This document shows positions 16,020 to 31,927 of a DNA stretch of 64,000 nt, piece by piece. The notes under the pieces are model-generated. The model saw nothing but the letters and a program-made list of their open reading frames with translations. It had not been told where the DNA came from and did no database searches. The translations under genes and the position numbers were made by a program. This DNA is from Streptomyces hawaiiensis (GTDB lineage Bacteria > Actinomycetota > Actinomycetes > Streptomycetales > Streptomycetaceae): positions 3,906,001 through 3,970,000 of the forward strand of contig NZ_CP021978.1 in the NCBI RefSeq assembly GCF_004803895.1. The letters run 5' to 3'. Every line of letters begins with the position of its first letter. Position 1 is the stretch's first letter.

Positions 16020-17618
16020 TCACATCCGGAAGACGCCGAAGCCGCCGCGCGCGCCCTCGTAAGGGGCGGTGTGGATCGCGGACAGGCACAGGCCGAGGAC
16101 GGTGCGGGTGTCGCGCGGGTCGATGACGCCGTCGTCGTACAGCCGCCCGGACAGGAACATCGGCAGCGACTCGGACTCGATCTGCTGCTCCACCATGGCG
16201 CGCAGTGCCGCGTCCGCCTCCTCGTCGTAGGGCCGCCCCTTGGCGGCGGCCGACTGGCGGGCGACGATCGACAGCACGCCCGCGAGCTGCTGCGGGCCCA
16301 TCACGGCCGACTTGGCGCTGGGCCAGGCGAAGAGGAAGCGGGGGTCGTAGGCCCTGCCGCACATGCCGTAGTGGCCGGCTCCGTAGGAGGCGCCCATCAG
16401 CACGGACAGATGCGGGACCTTCGAGTTGCTGACGGCGTTGATCATCATCGCGCCGTGTTTGATGATGCCGCCCTGCTCGTACTCCCTGCCGACCATGTAG
16501 CCGGTGGTGTTGTGCAGGAAGAGCAGGGGGATGTCGCGCTGGTTGGCGAGCTGGATGAACTGGGCGGCCTTCTGGGACTCCTCGCTGAAGAGCACGCCCC
16601 GGGCGTTCGCCAGCACCCCCACCGGGTAGCCGTGCAGGGTCGCCCAGCCGGTCGTCAGGCTCGTCCCGTACAGGGGCTTGAACTCGTCGAAATCGGAGGC
16701 GTCGACGATGCGGGCGATGACCTCGCGCGGGTCGAAGGGGCTCTTCAGGTCGCCCGGGACGATACCCAGAAGCTCCTCCGCGTCGTACTGGGGCGGCTCG
16801 GCGGGGCCCGGATCCTCGTACGCCTTGCGGTGGTTGAGGCGGGCGACCACGCGGCGGGCCTGCCGCAGCGCGTCCGGCTCGTCGACGGCGAAGTGGTCCG
16901 CGAGGCCCGACACGCGCGCGTGCATCTCGGCGCCGCCCAGGGATTCGTCGTCGCTCTCCTCCCCCGTCGCCATCTTCACCAGCGGCGGACCGCCGAGGAA
17001 CACCTTCGCCCGCTCCTTGACCATGATCACGTGGTCGGACATGCCGGGGATGTAGGCGCCGCCGGCGGTGGAGTTGCCGAAGACGACCGCGACGGTCGGG
17101 ATGCCGGCGGCGGAGAGCCGGGTGAGGTCCCGGAAGATGGCACCGCCGGGGATGAAGATCTCCTTCTGGGAGGGCAGGTCGGCGCCCCCGGACTCCACCA
17201 GGCTGATGCAGGGCAGCCGGTTGGTGAGGGCGATGTCGTTGGCGCGCAGGGCCTTCTTCAGTGACCAGGGGTTGCTCGCGCCACCGCGCACGGTCGGGTC
17301 GTTGGCGGTGATCAAACACTCCACGCCCTCGACGACACCGATGCCGGTGACGAGGGACGCGCCGACGGTGTGGTCGCTGCCCCAGGCGGCCAGCGGGGAC
17401 AGCTCCAGGAAGGGCGTGTCGGGGTCGAGGAGCAGCTCGATGCGCTCGCGGGCGAGGAGCTTGCCGCGCCCCCGGTGCCGTGCGACGTACTTCTCGCCGC
17501 CGCCCGCGAGGGCCTTGGCGTGCTCGGCGTCGAGTTCGGCGAGCTTGGCGAGCATGGCCTCGCGGTTGGCCCGGTGGTCGGGTCCCGCGGGGTCGAGCGC
17601 GGCGGTCAGGACGGTCAC
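16020..17618 (-). CDS. Acyl-CoA carboxylase beta subunit (carboxyltransferase)
   Basis: The 532-residue protein starts at GTG 17618, whose GTGA overlaps the stop of the AtuA-like gene. It has both carboxyltransferase halves: RIELLLDPDTPFLELSPLA and GGGARIPG-like loops in the N-half (NSTAGGAYIPGMSDH), and GMCGRAYDPRFLFAWP with a GASYGAGHYGMCG loop in the C-half. The length and the QKEIFIPGGAIFRDL insertion match methylcrotonyl/geranyl-CoA carboxylase beta chains (LiuB/AtuC type). It transfers carboxyl from biotin to the acyl-CoA. Confidence 0.88.
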   Translation of the reverse strand: MTVLTAALDPAGPDHRANREAMLAKLAELDAEHAKALAGGGEKYVARHRGRGKLLARERIELLLDPDTPFLELSPLAAWGSDHTVGASLVTGIGVVEGVECLITANDPTVRGGASNPWSLKKALRANDIALTNRLPCISLVESGGADLPSQKEIFIPGGAIFRDLTRLSAAGIPTVAVVFGNSTAGGAYIPGMSDHVIMVKERAKVFLGGPPLVKMATGEESDDESLGGAEMHARVSGLADHFAVDEPDALRQARRVVARLNHRKAYEDPGPAEPPQYDAEELLGIVPGDLKSPFDPREVIARIVDASDFDEFKPLYGTSLTTGWATLHGYPVGVLANARGVLFSEESQKAAQFIQLANQRDIPLLFLHNTTGYMVGREYEQGGIIKHGAMMINAVSNSKVPHLSVLMGASYGAGHYGMCGRAYDPRFLFAWPSAKSAVMGPQQLAGVLSIVARQSAAAKGRPYDEEADAALRAMVEQQIESESLPMFLSGRLYDDGVIDPRDTRTVLGLCLSAIHTAPYEGARGGFGVFRM

Positions 17619-19285
17619 AGAAGGGCCTCCGGCAGGTCCAGGTGGCGGGAGCGCAGCCATTCGCCGAGGGCCTTGGCCTGCGGGTCGAAGCGGTGCTGGG
17701 CGGCGACGCCGGCGCCGAGGATGCCCTCGACGACGAAGTTGAGGGCGCGCAGGTTCGGCAGCGCGTGCCGTACGACGGTCAGCTCGCGGCTCTCGGGGAT
17801 CAGCTCCCGGAACCGGTCGGCGGTCAGTTCGTGCGCGAGCCAGCGCCAGGCGTCGTCCGTGCGCGCCCACACCCCGACGTTGGCGTTGCCGCCCTTGTCC
17901 CCGCTGCGGGCGCCCGCGACGAGGCCGAGGGGGGCCCTTGTCACCGGCCCGGGCGGCAGCGGCTCGGGGAGCGCAGGCTCGGGAACGTCGTCGAGTACGA
18001 GGGTGTCGTGGGGCGGCGGCACCGGAACCCGGTCTCCGTCATGGAGGACCGCCACATGGTCGACTCCGACCTGGGGGACGTACACCTCCTCGAACACCCC
18101 ATACGGCGAGCCCTTTTCTGGTGGTGCCAGCACATGGAAGCCCGGGTAACTGGCGAGCGCCAGCTCCACCGCGGCCCCGCTCAGCGCACGCCCCACGGTC
18201 TCCTGGTCCGGGTCCCGGACGACGAGCCGCAGCAACGCGCTCGCCGTCTCCTCCGTGCCGGCGTCGGGCCGGTCGGTGCGGACCGGCTCCCAGCGCACGT
18301 CGGCGACCTTGCCGAGGGCGGGTTCCATCTGGTCCCGCACCAAAGCGGCCTTGGCGTCGACGTCGAGGCCGGTGAGCACGAAGACGACCTCGTTGCGGAA
18401 GCCGCCGAGCCGGTTGAGGCCGACCTTGAGGGTGGGCGGCGGCGCCTCCCCGCGTACGCCCTCGATCCGCACCCGGTCGGGCCCGTCCTGGGTCAGCCGT
18501 ACGGTGTCCAGCCGGGCGGTGACGTCCGGCCCCGCGTACCGGGCACCGGCCGTCTCGTACAGCAACTGGGCGGTGACCGTGCCGACGTCGACGAAGCCGC
18601 CGGTGCCGGGGTGCTTGGTGATGACGCAGCTGCCGTCCTCGTGCAGCTCGGCGAGCGGGAAGCCGGGGCGGCGCACGTCGCCGTCCCGGAAGAAGGCGTA
18701 GTTGCCGCCGGTGGCCTGCGCCCCGCACTCCAGGACGTGCCCCGCGACCACCGCACCCGCGAGCCGGTCGTGGTCGCGCGGTGTCCATCCGAAATGGGCG
18801 GCGGCGGGACCGGTGACCAGGGCCGCGTCCGTCACCCGCCCGGTGACGACGACGTCGGCGCCCGCCCGCAGGCACTCCGCGATGCCGAAGCCGCCGAGGT
18901 AGGCGTGGGCGGCGAGGCTCCCCGGATGGGCGGTGGTGAGGTCGTCGCCCGACACATGGGCGACGCGCACGGGGATGCCGAGCCGGCCGGCCGACCGCCG
19001 CACGGCGTCGGCGAGTCCGGCCGGGTTGAGACCGCCCGCGTTGGTGACGATCCGGACGCCCCGCTCGTTCGCGAGCCCGAGGCAGTCCTCCAGCTGCCGC
19101 AGGAACGTGCGGGCGTATCCGGCGGCGGGGTCCTTGAGGCGGTCCCTGCCGAGGATGAGCATGGTCAGCTCGGCGAGGTAGTCACCGGTGAGGACGTCGA
19201 GTTCGCCGCCGGTGAGCATCTCGCGCATCGCGTCGAAGCGGTCGCCGTAGAAGCCGGAGGCGTTGCCGATGCGCAGGGTCGTCAC
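17615..19285 (-). CDS. AtuA-like acyclic terpene utilisation protein (DUF1446)
   Basis: The protein has 556 residues from GTG 19285, which GAGGAGG precedes. It begins TTLRIGNASGFYGDRFDAM and continues LTGDYLAELTM and NAGGLNPAGLADAVR, the N-terminal signature of the AtuA/DUF1446 family. A C-terminal region (about 440-556) contains ARSGDKGGNANVGVWAR, typical of the AtuA C-terminal domain. AtuA is needed for citronellol/geraniol breakdown in Pseudomonas, but its reaction is not settled. Overlap with the carboxyltransferase gene shows tight coupling and supports a branched/isoprenoid acyl-CoA pathway. Confidence 0.85.
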   Translation of the reverse strand: MTTLRIGNASGFYGDRFDAMREMLTGGELDVLTGDYLAELTMLILGRDRLKDPAAGYARTFLRQLEDCLGLANERGVRIVTNAGGLNPAGLADAVRRSAGRLGIPVRVAHVSGDDLTTAHPGSLAAHAYLGGFGIAECLRAGADVVVTGRVTDAALVTGPAAAHFGWTPRDHDRLAGAVVAGHVLECGAQATGGNYAFFRDGDVRRPGFPLAELHEDGSCVITKHPGTGGFVDVGTVTAQLLYETAGARYAGPDVTARLDTVRLTQDGPDRVRIEGVRGEAPPPTLKVGLNRLGGFRNEVVFVLTGLDVDAKAALVRDQMEPALGKVADVRWEPVRTDRPDAGTEETASALLRLVVRDPDQETVGRALSGAAVELALASYPGFHVLAPPEKGSPYGVFEEVYVPQVGVDHVAVLHDGDRVPVPPPHDTLVLDDVPEPALPEPLPPGPVTRAPLGLVAGARSGDKGGNANVGVWARTDDAWRWLAHELTADRFRELIPESRELTVVRHALPNLRALNFVVEGILGAGVAAQHRFDPQAKALGEWLRSRHLDLPEALL

Positions 19286-19316
19286 GAGGCCGCCTCCTCG
19301 CCGCTGCGCACGGGCG

Positions 19317-20111
19317 TCACGAGACGGCCCCCTTCGGCGGGCGTCCGCCGCCCGGTGGTCCCGCGAAGGCCTGCGCGATGTCCAGCCAGCGGTCGGCGTC
19401 CGGGCCGTCGGCACGCAGAGCGAGGTCGGTGCGGTGGGCGCGCTGGGTGACCAGGAGGCAGAAGTCCAGGGCGGGCCCGGTGACGCACTGAGCGGCGTCC
19501 TCGGGGCCGTACGTCCACAGGTCGCCGGAGGGGGCGCGCAGTTCGACGCGGAAGGGGTCGGCGGGCGGGGTCAGGCCGTGCACGCCGTACGCGAAGTCCC
19601 GGGTCCGCACCCCGAGCCAGGCCACATGCCTCAGCCGGTCGGTAGGTGGGCGCACCACACCCAGGGCGTCGGCCACATCCTGCCCATGGGCCCAGGTCTC
19701 CATGAGACGGGCCGTCGCCATGGAGGCGGCCGACATGGGCGGTCCGTACCAGGGGAAGCGCGCCTTGGCCTGGGCGGCCCGCAGGGCCCTCTCCAGTGCC
19801 CTACGGCCGTCGCGCCAGCGGGTGAGCAGTTCGGCGGGCGCGAGCGCGGCGCCCTCCTCGGCGCCCTCGTCGACGAAGGAGCCCGGCGCGGCGAGGGCCT
19901 TCTCGACCAGCGCGCGGAAGCCGTCGGCGTCCGTGACGGCGAGCAGCGCCGAGCGGTCCGTCCAGGCGAGATGGGCGATCTGGTGCGCCACGGTCCAGCC
20001 GGGCGCCGGGGTCGCGAGCGACCACCGCCGCACGGCCGACCCGGCCACGAGGCGGTCGAGTTCCTCGCTCTCCTCGCGCAGATCGTCGATCACGGACGTC
20101 GGATCGGACAC
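19317..20111 (-). CDS. TIGR03084/maleylpyruvate isomerase-type DinB protein
   Basis: This 264-residue protein starts at GTG 20111. The N-terminal four-helix DinB-like bundle has [20 protein letters not shown] then [17 protein letters not shown], with the His of AHQIAHL and later [15 protein letters not shown] giving the usual metal-binding His/Glu set. The C-terminal half has [14 protein letters not shown]. Actinobacterial DinB proteins of this class are often mycothiol-dependent. It is the first gene of the operon, 31 bases before the AtuA-like gene. The role in the pathway is unknown. Confidence 0.8.
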   Translation of the reverse strand: MSDPTSVIDDLREESEELDRLVAGSAVRRWSLATPAPGWTVAHQIAHLAWTDRSALLAVTDADGFRALVEKALAAPGSFVDEGAEEGAALAPAELLTRWRDGRRALERALRAAQAKARFPWYGPPMSAASMATARLMETWAHGQDVADALGVVRPPTDRLRHVAWLGVRTRDFAYGVHGLTPPADPFRVELRAPSGDLWTYGPEDAAQCVTGPALDFCLLVTQRAHRTDLALRADGPDADRWLDIAQAFAGPPGGGRPPKGAVS

Positions 20112-20163
20112 GGGCGCTCCCCTCGGGGCACGGCGGTGTGCGGGGTGGTGCGGCGTGCTGAGG

Positions 20164-20201
20164 AGCATGGCAGCGGCGCCAGAAACAATCAAGCGTGCTT
20201 G
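20164..20201 (-). promoter_or_regulatory. Operon promoter with TetR-type operator CAAGC-GT-GCTTG
   Basis: On the minus strand TTGATT (20192-20187) and CATGCT (20169-20164) are 17 bases apart and point into the acyl-CoA operon. The palindrome CAAGCGTGCTTG (20190-20201) overlaps the -35. Its size and position fit repression by the TetR protein encoded at the far end of the operon (10039-10650). The divergent gene at 20306 may share it. Confidence 0.5.
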
Positions 20202-20305
20202 CATGAAATTGTCGGGGTGGCCGGAAGCGTGCTCTCGGGCGGCGAGGTCAATACACTCTGGGCGCGCGCTCGTTCCATTGGTCACGCGTCGGGGGAGACA
20301 CAAGG

Positions 20306-21289
20306 ATGAGCACCTGGAATCCGGGCGGGCAGCCGCCGTACGACCCGAACGGGCCGCAGCCCTACTCGCCCCAGCCGGGGCCTTACCCGCCCCAGCCAGG
20401 TCCCTATCCGTCCTCACCCGGGCCTTACGCACCGCCGGGGGGTGGGTATCCGCCCCACATGCCGCCGCCAGGGGGTGGCTATCCGCCCCATGTGCCCCAC
20501 CCCTACATTCCCCACCCGGTGCCGCCGCAGGCGCCGCCCCCCGGCCCCGTCGCGCGACTGCGGCGGCGGATCGGCCCCATCCACACCGCCCGCCGGGTGT
20601 TCAGGCCGTCCCGGCCGGACCTCGTCCAGGACGCTTTCGTCGCCCGCATGCAGAAGATCCGCACGCTGGTGGGGCTGGCCGCGGTGGTGTGGGTGTCGGT
20701 GAGCTACAAGGTCGGCAGCTCCCTGCGGGACGTCGCCGACGACCGTCTCGACCAGTCCTGGCACAGCGTGCTGGTGCTGTCCGTGACGTTCCCGGTGGTC
20801 GTGGGCGTGCTGCTGGCGCTGACCGCGCCGTCGGCCCGCCGGGATCTGCTGCGCCGGGCCGCGAAGCCGTTCGGCGCGATGATGGCCCTGATCGCCGCGG
20901 TCTTCGTGTTCCCGCTGATGGTGCTCACCGGCTTCGTCGACGGGCGGTTCGCCACCAGCCCGGCGATGACCGTGGTCACCTGGGTGGTCGTCGTGCTCGT
21001 CCTGGTGTGGGTGCTGCCGTTCATCGCCTGGGGCATCGGCCTGGCGCTGCTCCACGTCTTCCGCACCGCCGACATCCACCAGACCATGCCGCCGCTGCTC
21101 GCCATGACGCTGGTGTGGGAGATGACGCTGCTCGACCTGTTCACCGGGGCGTACGCGGGGGTGCCGGCGCCGGTGCGGGCGGTGTTCCTGCTCGGGGCGC
21201 CGCTGTCGGTGACCGCGGTGGGGCTGTGGGAGCTGCGGCGGCTGCGGGCGCACTACGCAATCTCGGTGCGCGGGATGCTGGTGCGCTAG
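20306..21289 (+). CDS. Membrane protein with a Pro/Gly/Tyr-rich N-terminal tail
   Basis: The protein has 327 residues. The first 75 or so are a low-complexity tail with repeats of [12 protein letters not shown] and [11 protein letters not shown] type. Membrane segments follow near residues 115-130, 152-172, 193-215, 222-255 and 280-300 (for example [20 protein letters not shown]). Between them lies a charged stretch with [13 protein letters not shown]. Such proline-rich tails are common on actinobacterial membrane proteins, but no domain indicates function. It is divergent from the acyl-CoA operon. The 156 bases downstream, to the DinB gene, hold nothing convincing. Confidence 0.75.
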   Translation: MSTWNPGGQPPYDPNGPQPYSPQPGPYPPQPGPYPSSPGPYAPPGGGYPPHMPPPGGGYPPHVPHPYIPHPVPPQAPPPGPVARLRRRIGPIHTARRVFRPSRPDLVQDAFVARMQKIRTLVGLAAVVWVSVSYKVGSSLRDVADDRLDQSWHSVLVLSVTFPVVVGVLLALTAPSARRDLLRRAAKPFGAMMALIAAVFVFPLMVLTGFVDGRFATSPAMTVVTWVVVVLVLVWVLPFIAWGIGLALLHVFRTADIHQTMPPLLAMTLVWEMTLLDLFTGAYAGVPAPVRAVFLLGAPLSVTAVGLWELRRLRAHYAISVRGMLVR

Positions 21290-21445
21290 GGGCGAGAGGG
21301 CGAGCCGGCCGGGCGAGCCCGGGACTTCGGCGCGGCATCCGCGATCGGCCAGGCGCCGCACGCCGAGGCGGACGTGGCCGGGCAGCGGGAAGGTGCGCCC
21401 CTACCTGGCCTTCGCCGCCGCCACGGGCCCGGTCCGCCGGTGGGC

Positions 21446-22048
21446 TCAGCCGGTCTTGCCCGCTTCTCTCGCCGCCTCCTCCAGCCGGTGCCGATGGGCC
21501 TCCCACATGGCCCGGTCACCCGGGGGCATGCTGTCCTTGCCCGGCGTCAGGCCGACCGACCCGTCGATGAGTTCGCGCACGATGTCGGCGTGGCCCGCGT
21601 GACGGCTGGTGTCGGCGATCACGCGCACCAGGATGTGGTGCAGCGTGGTCTCGCGCCGCTCCTCGGGCCACCAGGGGACGCGGCCGAGCGCGTCCAGCGG
21701 CAGCGCCGCGATCGTGCCGTCCGCGTGCTCCCACGCCCGGCGGTACAGCCTGGCGATGTCCTCGCGCGACTCGTCCGGGGTGGCCCACATGTCGGCGTTG
21801 GGCTCGGCGTCCCGCGTGTACCACCAGAGCGGTGGGTTCTCTTCGAAGAACGGCCGGCCGAAGGTGTCGCCGAAGTACCCCAGCTCCACCCCAGCGGTGT
21901 GCTTGACCAGCCCCAGCAGATTGGTGCCGGTCGGCGTCAGGGGGCGGCGGATGTCGTACTCCGAGAGCCCGTCGAGCTTCCACAACAGGGCGTCACGAGC
22001 GTCCTGGAGACAGCGGAGGAGGTCAGCCTTCGGATCCGGTGCGGTCAT
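21446..22048 (-). CDS. DinB-family protein
   Basis: The 200-residue protein has the DinB four-helix pattern: LLRCLQDARDALLWKLDGL, then GLVKHTAGVELGYFG with a first His, a middle region with WGTPDES-like spacing, and ETTLHHILVRVIADTSRHAGHADIVREL carrying the second His pair. It belongs to the DUF664-type mycothiol- or bacillithiol-linked group. It is single, convergent with the membrane protein gene and about 100 bases downstream of the EamA exporter gene. Substrate unknown. Confidence 0.82.
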   Translation of the reverse strand: MTAPDPKADLLRCLQDARDALLWKLDGLSEYDIRRPLTPTGTNLLGLVKHTAGVELGYFGDTFGRPFFEENPPLWWYTRDAEPNADMWATPDESREDIARLYRRAWEHADGTIAALPLDALGRVPWWPEERRETTLHHILVRVIADTSRHAGHADIVRELIDGSVGLTPGKDSMPPGDRAMWEAHRHRLEEAAREAGKTG

Positions 22049-22154
22049 GCGGGCAGTCTGGCACCCGGCACTGACAACCGGGCCGGACCGGGACGGCGGC
22101 CGCTTCCCTCACGGGGGCCGGTCAGCACTACAGACCCGCGCCCCCCGGGGCCGG

Positions 22155-23126
22155 TCAGCCCTCCAGGCCCGTGCCCTCCAGCGCCGCCGTCTTCTTGCGG
22201 CCACCGCCCACCTGCGTGCGCACCGCCCCCATGCTCGCCGCGACGACGAGGGCGATCGCGGCGGCCTCGGAAGCCTTCAGGGCCTGGTCGAGGATGAGGA
22301 AGCCGGCCGTCGCGGCGATGGCCGGTTCGAGGCTCATCAGGACCGCGAAGGTGGAGGCGGGCAGGCGGCGCAGGGCGAGGAGTTCGAGCGTGTAGGGCAG
22401 CACCGAGGAGAGCAGGGCCACCGCGGCGCCCAGGCCCAGCGTCACCGGGTCGAGCAGCTTCGTGCCCGACTCGGCGATGCCCAGAGGCAGGAACAGCACC
22501 GCCCCCACCACCATGGCCAGGGCCAGCCCGTCCGCCTGCGGGAAGCGGCGGCCCGTACGGGCGCTGAAGACGATGTAGGCCGCCCACATGGCGCCGGCGC
22601 CCAGGGCGAAGGCCGCTCCTGTGGGGTCGAGGCCGCTGAAGCCTCCCCCGCCCAGGAGGAAGACACCGGCGAGGGCCAGCGCCGCCCAGACGACGTTGAT
22701 CGCGCGGCGGGAGGCGAAGACCGAGAGGGCGAGCGGGCCGAGGACCTCCAGCGTGACCGCGGGGCCCAACGGGATGCGCGCGACGGCCTGGTAGAAGAGG
22801 CCGTTCATGGCGGCCATGGTGATGCCGAAGACGACGACCGTGCCCCAGTCGGTGCGCGAGTGGCCGCGCAGCCGCGGACGGCAGACCAGGAGCAGGACGA
22901 CGGCCGCGACCAGCAGACGCAGCGCCACCACCCCGAGGGCACCCGTCCTGGGCATCAGCGTCACGGCCAGGGCGCCGCCGAACTGCACGGAGACCCCGCC
23001 CGCGAGCACCAGGCCCACGGGCCCGAGGGAACCGAGCCGGCCCGGGCCGGCGGTCGGCGCGGTGGAGTCGGCGGTCGCGGTCACGGTCACGGTCGGGGAC
23101 GAGGTGGCGGTCTCCGGCGGGGTCAC
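22155..23126 (-). CDS. EamA/DMT-family transporter
   Basis: From GTG 23126 the protein has 323 residues with ten predicted membrane helices in two EamA repeats. The first includes VGLVLAGGVSVQFGGALAVTLM and the second GAAVALLSSVLPYTLELLALRRLPASTF. The late SLEPAIAATAGFLILDQ is the conserved end of the second repeat. These drug/metabolite transporters export amino acids or small metabolites (RhtA-like order). The start is uncertain because the frame is open further upstream and the ribosome site is weak. A GC/CA-rich stretch upstream (23130-23250) holds short GTGC repeats but no clear promoter. Confidence 0.85.
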   Translation of the reverse strand: MTPPETATSSPTVTVTATADSTAPTAGPGRLGSLGPVGLVLAGGVSVQFGGALAVTLMPRTGALGVVALRLLVAAVVLLLVCRPRLRGHSRTDWGTVVVFGITMAAMNGLFYQAVARIPLGPAVTLEVLGPLALSVFASRRAINVVWAALALAGVFLLGGGGFSGLDPTGAAFALGAGAMWAAYIVFSARTGRRFPQADGLALAMVVGAVLFLPLGIAESGTKLLDPVTLGLGAAVALLSSVLPYTLELLALRRLPASTFAVLMSLEPAIAATAGFLILDQALKASEAAAIALVVAASMGAVRTQVGGGRKKTAALEGTGLEG

Positions 23127-23263
23127 GGGCGGGTCCTGTGTTCGGGGTCGGTGTCCTGGTGCTGCGCACGTGTGCGCGTGTGCGGTGCGTGCGCCCGGAT
23201 GCACACAACGTACAGCCCGATGCACTGCACAGTCCAGATTAATGGACTCCGTCAGGTGCGTGA

Positions 23264-28636
<5,373 letters not shown>

Positions 28637-28659
28637 CCTTCTCGCGTACGTGAGTGTCG

Positions 28660-28687
28660 AGGGCGTCCCGCCCGTGCGGGGCGCCCT
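28660..28687. terminator. Hairpin terminator after serC
   Basis: AGGGCGTCCCGC, loop CCGT and GCGGGGCGCCCT form a 12-bp stem with one G-U pair. It lies 23 bases after the serC stop and 9 bases before the stop of the convergent SUMF1-like gene, so it can serve both. Confidence 0.7.
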
Positions 28688-28696
28688 CTGCCGTGC

Positions 28697-29392
28697 TCAG
28701 GCCGGCCACGGGTCCTGGGCGCCCGGCGTCGAGCGCGCCACCCGGAACCCCACGTCGTCGATCCGGAACGTCGGATGGCTCCGGCGGCGCACCGAGGCGC
28801 GGCAGCTCCAGTGCTCGTCGGACCAGCCGCCGCCCCGCAGCACCCGGTAGGTGCCGTAGACCTCGGCGTCGTAGAGGTCCCAGCACCAGTCCCAGACGTT
28901 GCCCAGCATGTCGTATAGGCCCCAGGCGTTGGGCTGCCTGCCGCCCACGGGGTGGATGGCGTCCGCCGAGTTGCCCCGGTACCAGGCGATCTCGTCGAGC
29001 GGGCCGTAGCGGGGACCGGTGCCGCCGGCGCGGCAGGCGTGCTCCCACTCGGCCTCGGTGGGCAGCCGGTATCCGTCGGCGGTGGTGTCCCAGTCGGCGC
29101 TCCCGGTGCCGGACCGCACCTCGTACGCGGGGGTCAGGCCCTCGCGCCGGGACAGGGTGTTACAGAAGCGGATCGCGTCCCACCAGGACACGCCCTCGAC
29201 CGGGAGCCGGTCGCCGCGTGCCGTGCTCGGCCGTTCGCCGGTGACCTCGGCGTACCACGCCTGGGTGACCGGGAACGCCGACAGGCGGAACGCCGCGACC
29301 TCGACCGTCCAGCTGTGCCGCGTCCGCCGGTCCGACAGGGTCACCCGGCCGGACGGGACGCTCGTCATCTCGTGTACCGGATCCCCACCCAT
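28697..29392 (-). CDS. SUMF1/formylglycine-enzyme-like protein
   Basis: The 231-residue protein is a compact SUMF1-fold member: FPVTQAWYAEVTGE, LPVEGVSWWDAIRFCNTLS, RLPTEAEWEHACRAGG and a C-terminal LRGGGWSDEHWSCRAS ending DVGFRVAR. In true formylglycine-generating enzymes two Cys bind copper in this last part. Here the first is Asp and only the second Cys remains, so sulfatase activation is unlikely and another SUMF1-type role (binding, ergothioneine-like, or structural) is more plausible. No sulfatase gene is nearby. Single gene, convergent with serC. Confidence 0.8.
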   Translation of the reverse strand: MGGDPVHEMTSVPSGRVTLSDRRTRHSWTVEVAAFRLSAFPVTQAWYAEVTGERPSTARGDRLPVEGVSWWDAIRFCNTLSRREGLTPAYEVRSGTGSADWDTTADGYRLPTEAEWEHACRAGGTGPRYGPLDEIAWYRGNSADAIHPVGGRQPNAWGLYDMLGNVWDWCWDLYDAEVYGTYRVLRGGGWSDEHWSCRASVRRRSHPTFRIDDVGFRVARSTPGAQDPWPA

Positions 29393-29452
29393 GATCGGCC
29401 ACCCTACGGGTGAGGGCGCCCGGACGGGACCGAGCGCCCCCTCACACCGCCA

Positions 29453-31105
<1,653 letters not shown>

Positions 31106-31927
31106 CTATCGGCTCAGCTTCCTGAACCGCCGTACGGCCAGCGGCAGGAAGATCGCCGTCAGGATCACCGGCCACACCCCGGCCATCAGCAGCGCGTGCT
31201 GCTCCACCCAGGAGTCGCCGCCCCCGACCGGCGTCCCGAACAGCTCGCGGGTCGCCGCCGCCGTGGAGGAGATCGGGTTCCAGGCCGCCACCCAGCCCAG
31301 CCAGTCGGGCATGAGCTGCGGCGCGACGAAGATGCTGGAGATCATCGTCAGCGGGAAGGCGACCGCGAACAGGCCGCCCGCCGCCTCCGGGTTGGGCACC
31401 AACAGGCCGAGCCACACGCCGATCCAGATCAGCGCGAACCGCAGCCAGAGCAGGAGCCCGAACGCGGCGAGGAAGCCGAAGCCGCCGTCCGGACGCCAGC
31501 CCATCGCGAAAGCGGTCAGCATCATGATGGCCAGCTCGGCGCAGGCCACGATCAGATCGGTGACCCCGCGCCCGGCCACCACGGCCGAGGAGGACATCGG
31601 CATCGAGCGGAAGCGGTCGATGACGCCCTTGGTGGAGTCGTAGACCACGACGGTCGCGGTGTTGATGAAGCCGAACGCCATGGTCATCACGAACATGCCC
31701 GGCATCAGGAAGTCCTTGTAGTCCCCGCCGCCCGGCACCGTCATGGCGCTGCCGAAGACATAGCCGTAGAGCAGTACGGACAGGATGGGGAAGCCCAGCT
31801 GCCAGGCGATGTTGATCGGCTGGCGCTGATAGTGGGTCAGGCCGCGGCGGACGATGTTCCAGCAGTCGGCGAGCAGCCAGTACGTACCGCTCCGCGGGCT
31901 CGGCGTGCTCAGGTCGGTGACGCTCAT
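31106..31927 (-). CDS. ABC-2 type exporter permease (DrrB-like)
   Basis: The 273-residue membrane protein starts at ATG 31927, overlapping the ATPase stop (ATGA). It has six membrane segments, including [20 protein letters not shown], the conserved [13 protein letters not shown] and a [21 protein letters not shown] loop that is the ABC-2 signature of DrrB-type permeases. With the ATPase it would export a drug or lipid-like compound. Short tail [13 protein letters not shown] is cytoplasmic. Under the adjacent divergent TetR regulator. Confidence 0.88.
   Translation of the reverse strand: MSVTDLSTPSPRSGTYWLLADCWNIVRRGLTHYQRQPINIAWQLGFPILSVLLYGYVFGSAMTVPGGGDYKDFLMPGMFVMTMAFGFINTATVVVYDSTKGVIDRFRSMPMSSSAVVAGRGVTDLIVACAELAIMMLTAFAMGWRPDGGFGFLAAFGLLLWLRFALIWIGVWLGLLVPNPEAAGGLFAVAFPLTMISSIFVAPQLMPDWLGWVAAWNPISSTAAATRELFGTPVGGGDSWVEQHALLMAGVWPVILTAIFLPLAVRRFRKLSR

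Noticed and set aside
16011..17319. Biotin carboxylase start at 17319 (1053 residues)
   Set aside because: The extra N-terminus is a shadow of the carboxyltransferase gene. Conserved sequence starts with MFSTLLVANRGE at 16011.
10039..20111. Secondary-metabolite cluster based on the ligase and carboxylase genes
   Set aside because: No synthase, carrier protein or tailoring set; the genes form a degradation pathway.
28697..29392. True formylglycine-generating enzyme
   Set aside because: Only one of the two catalytic Cys is present and no sulfatase gene is nearby.
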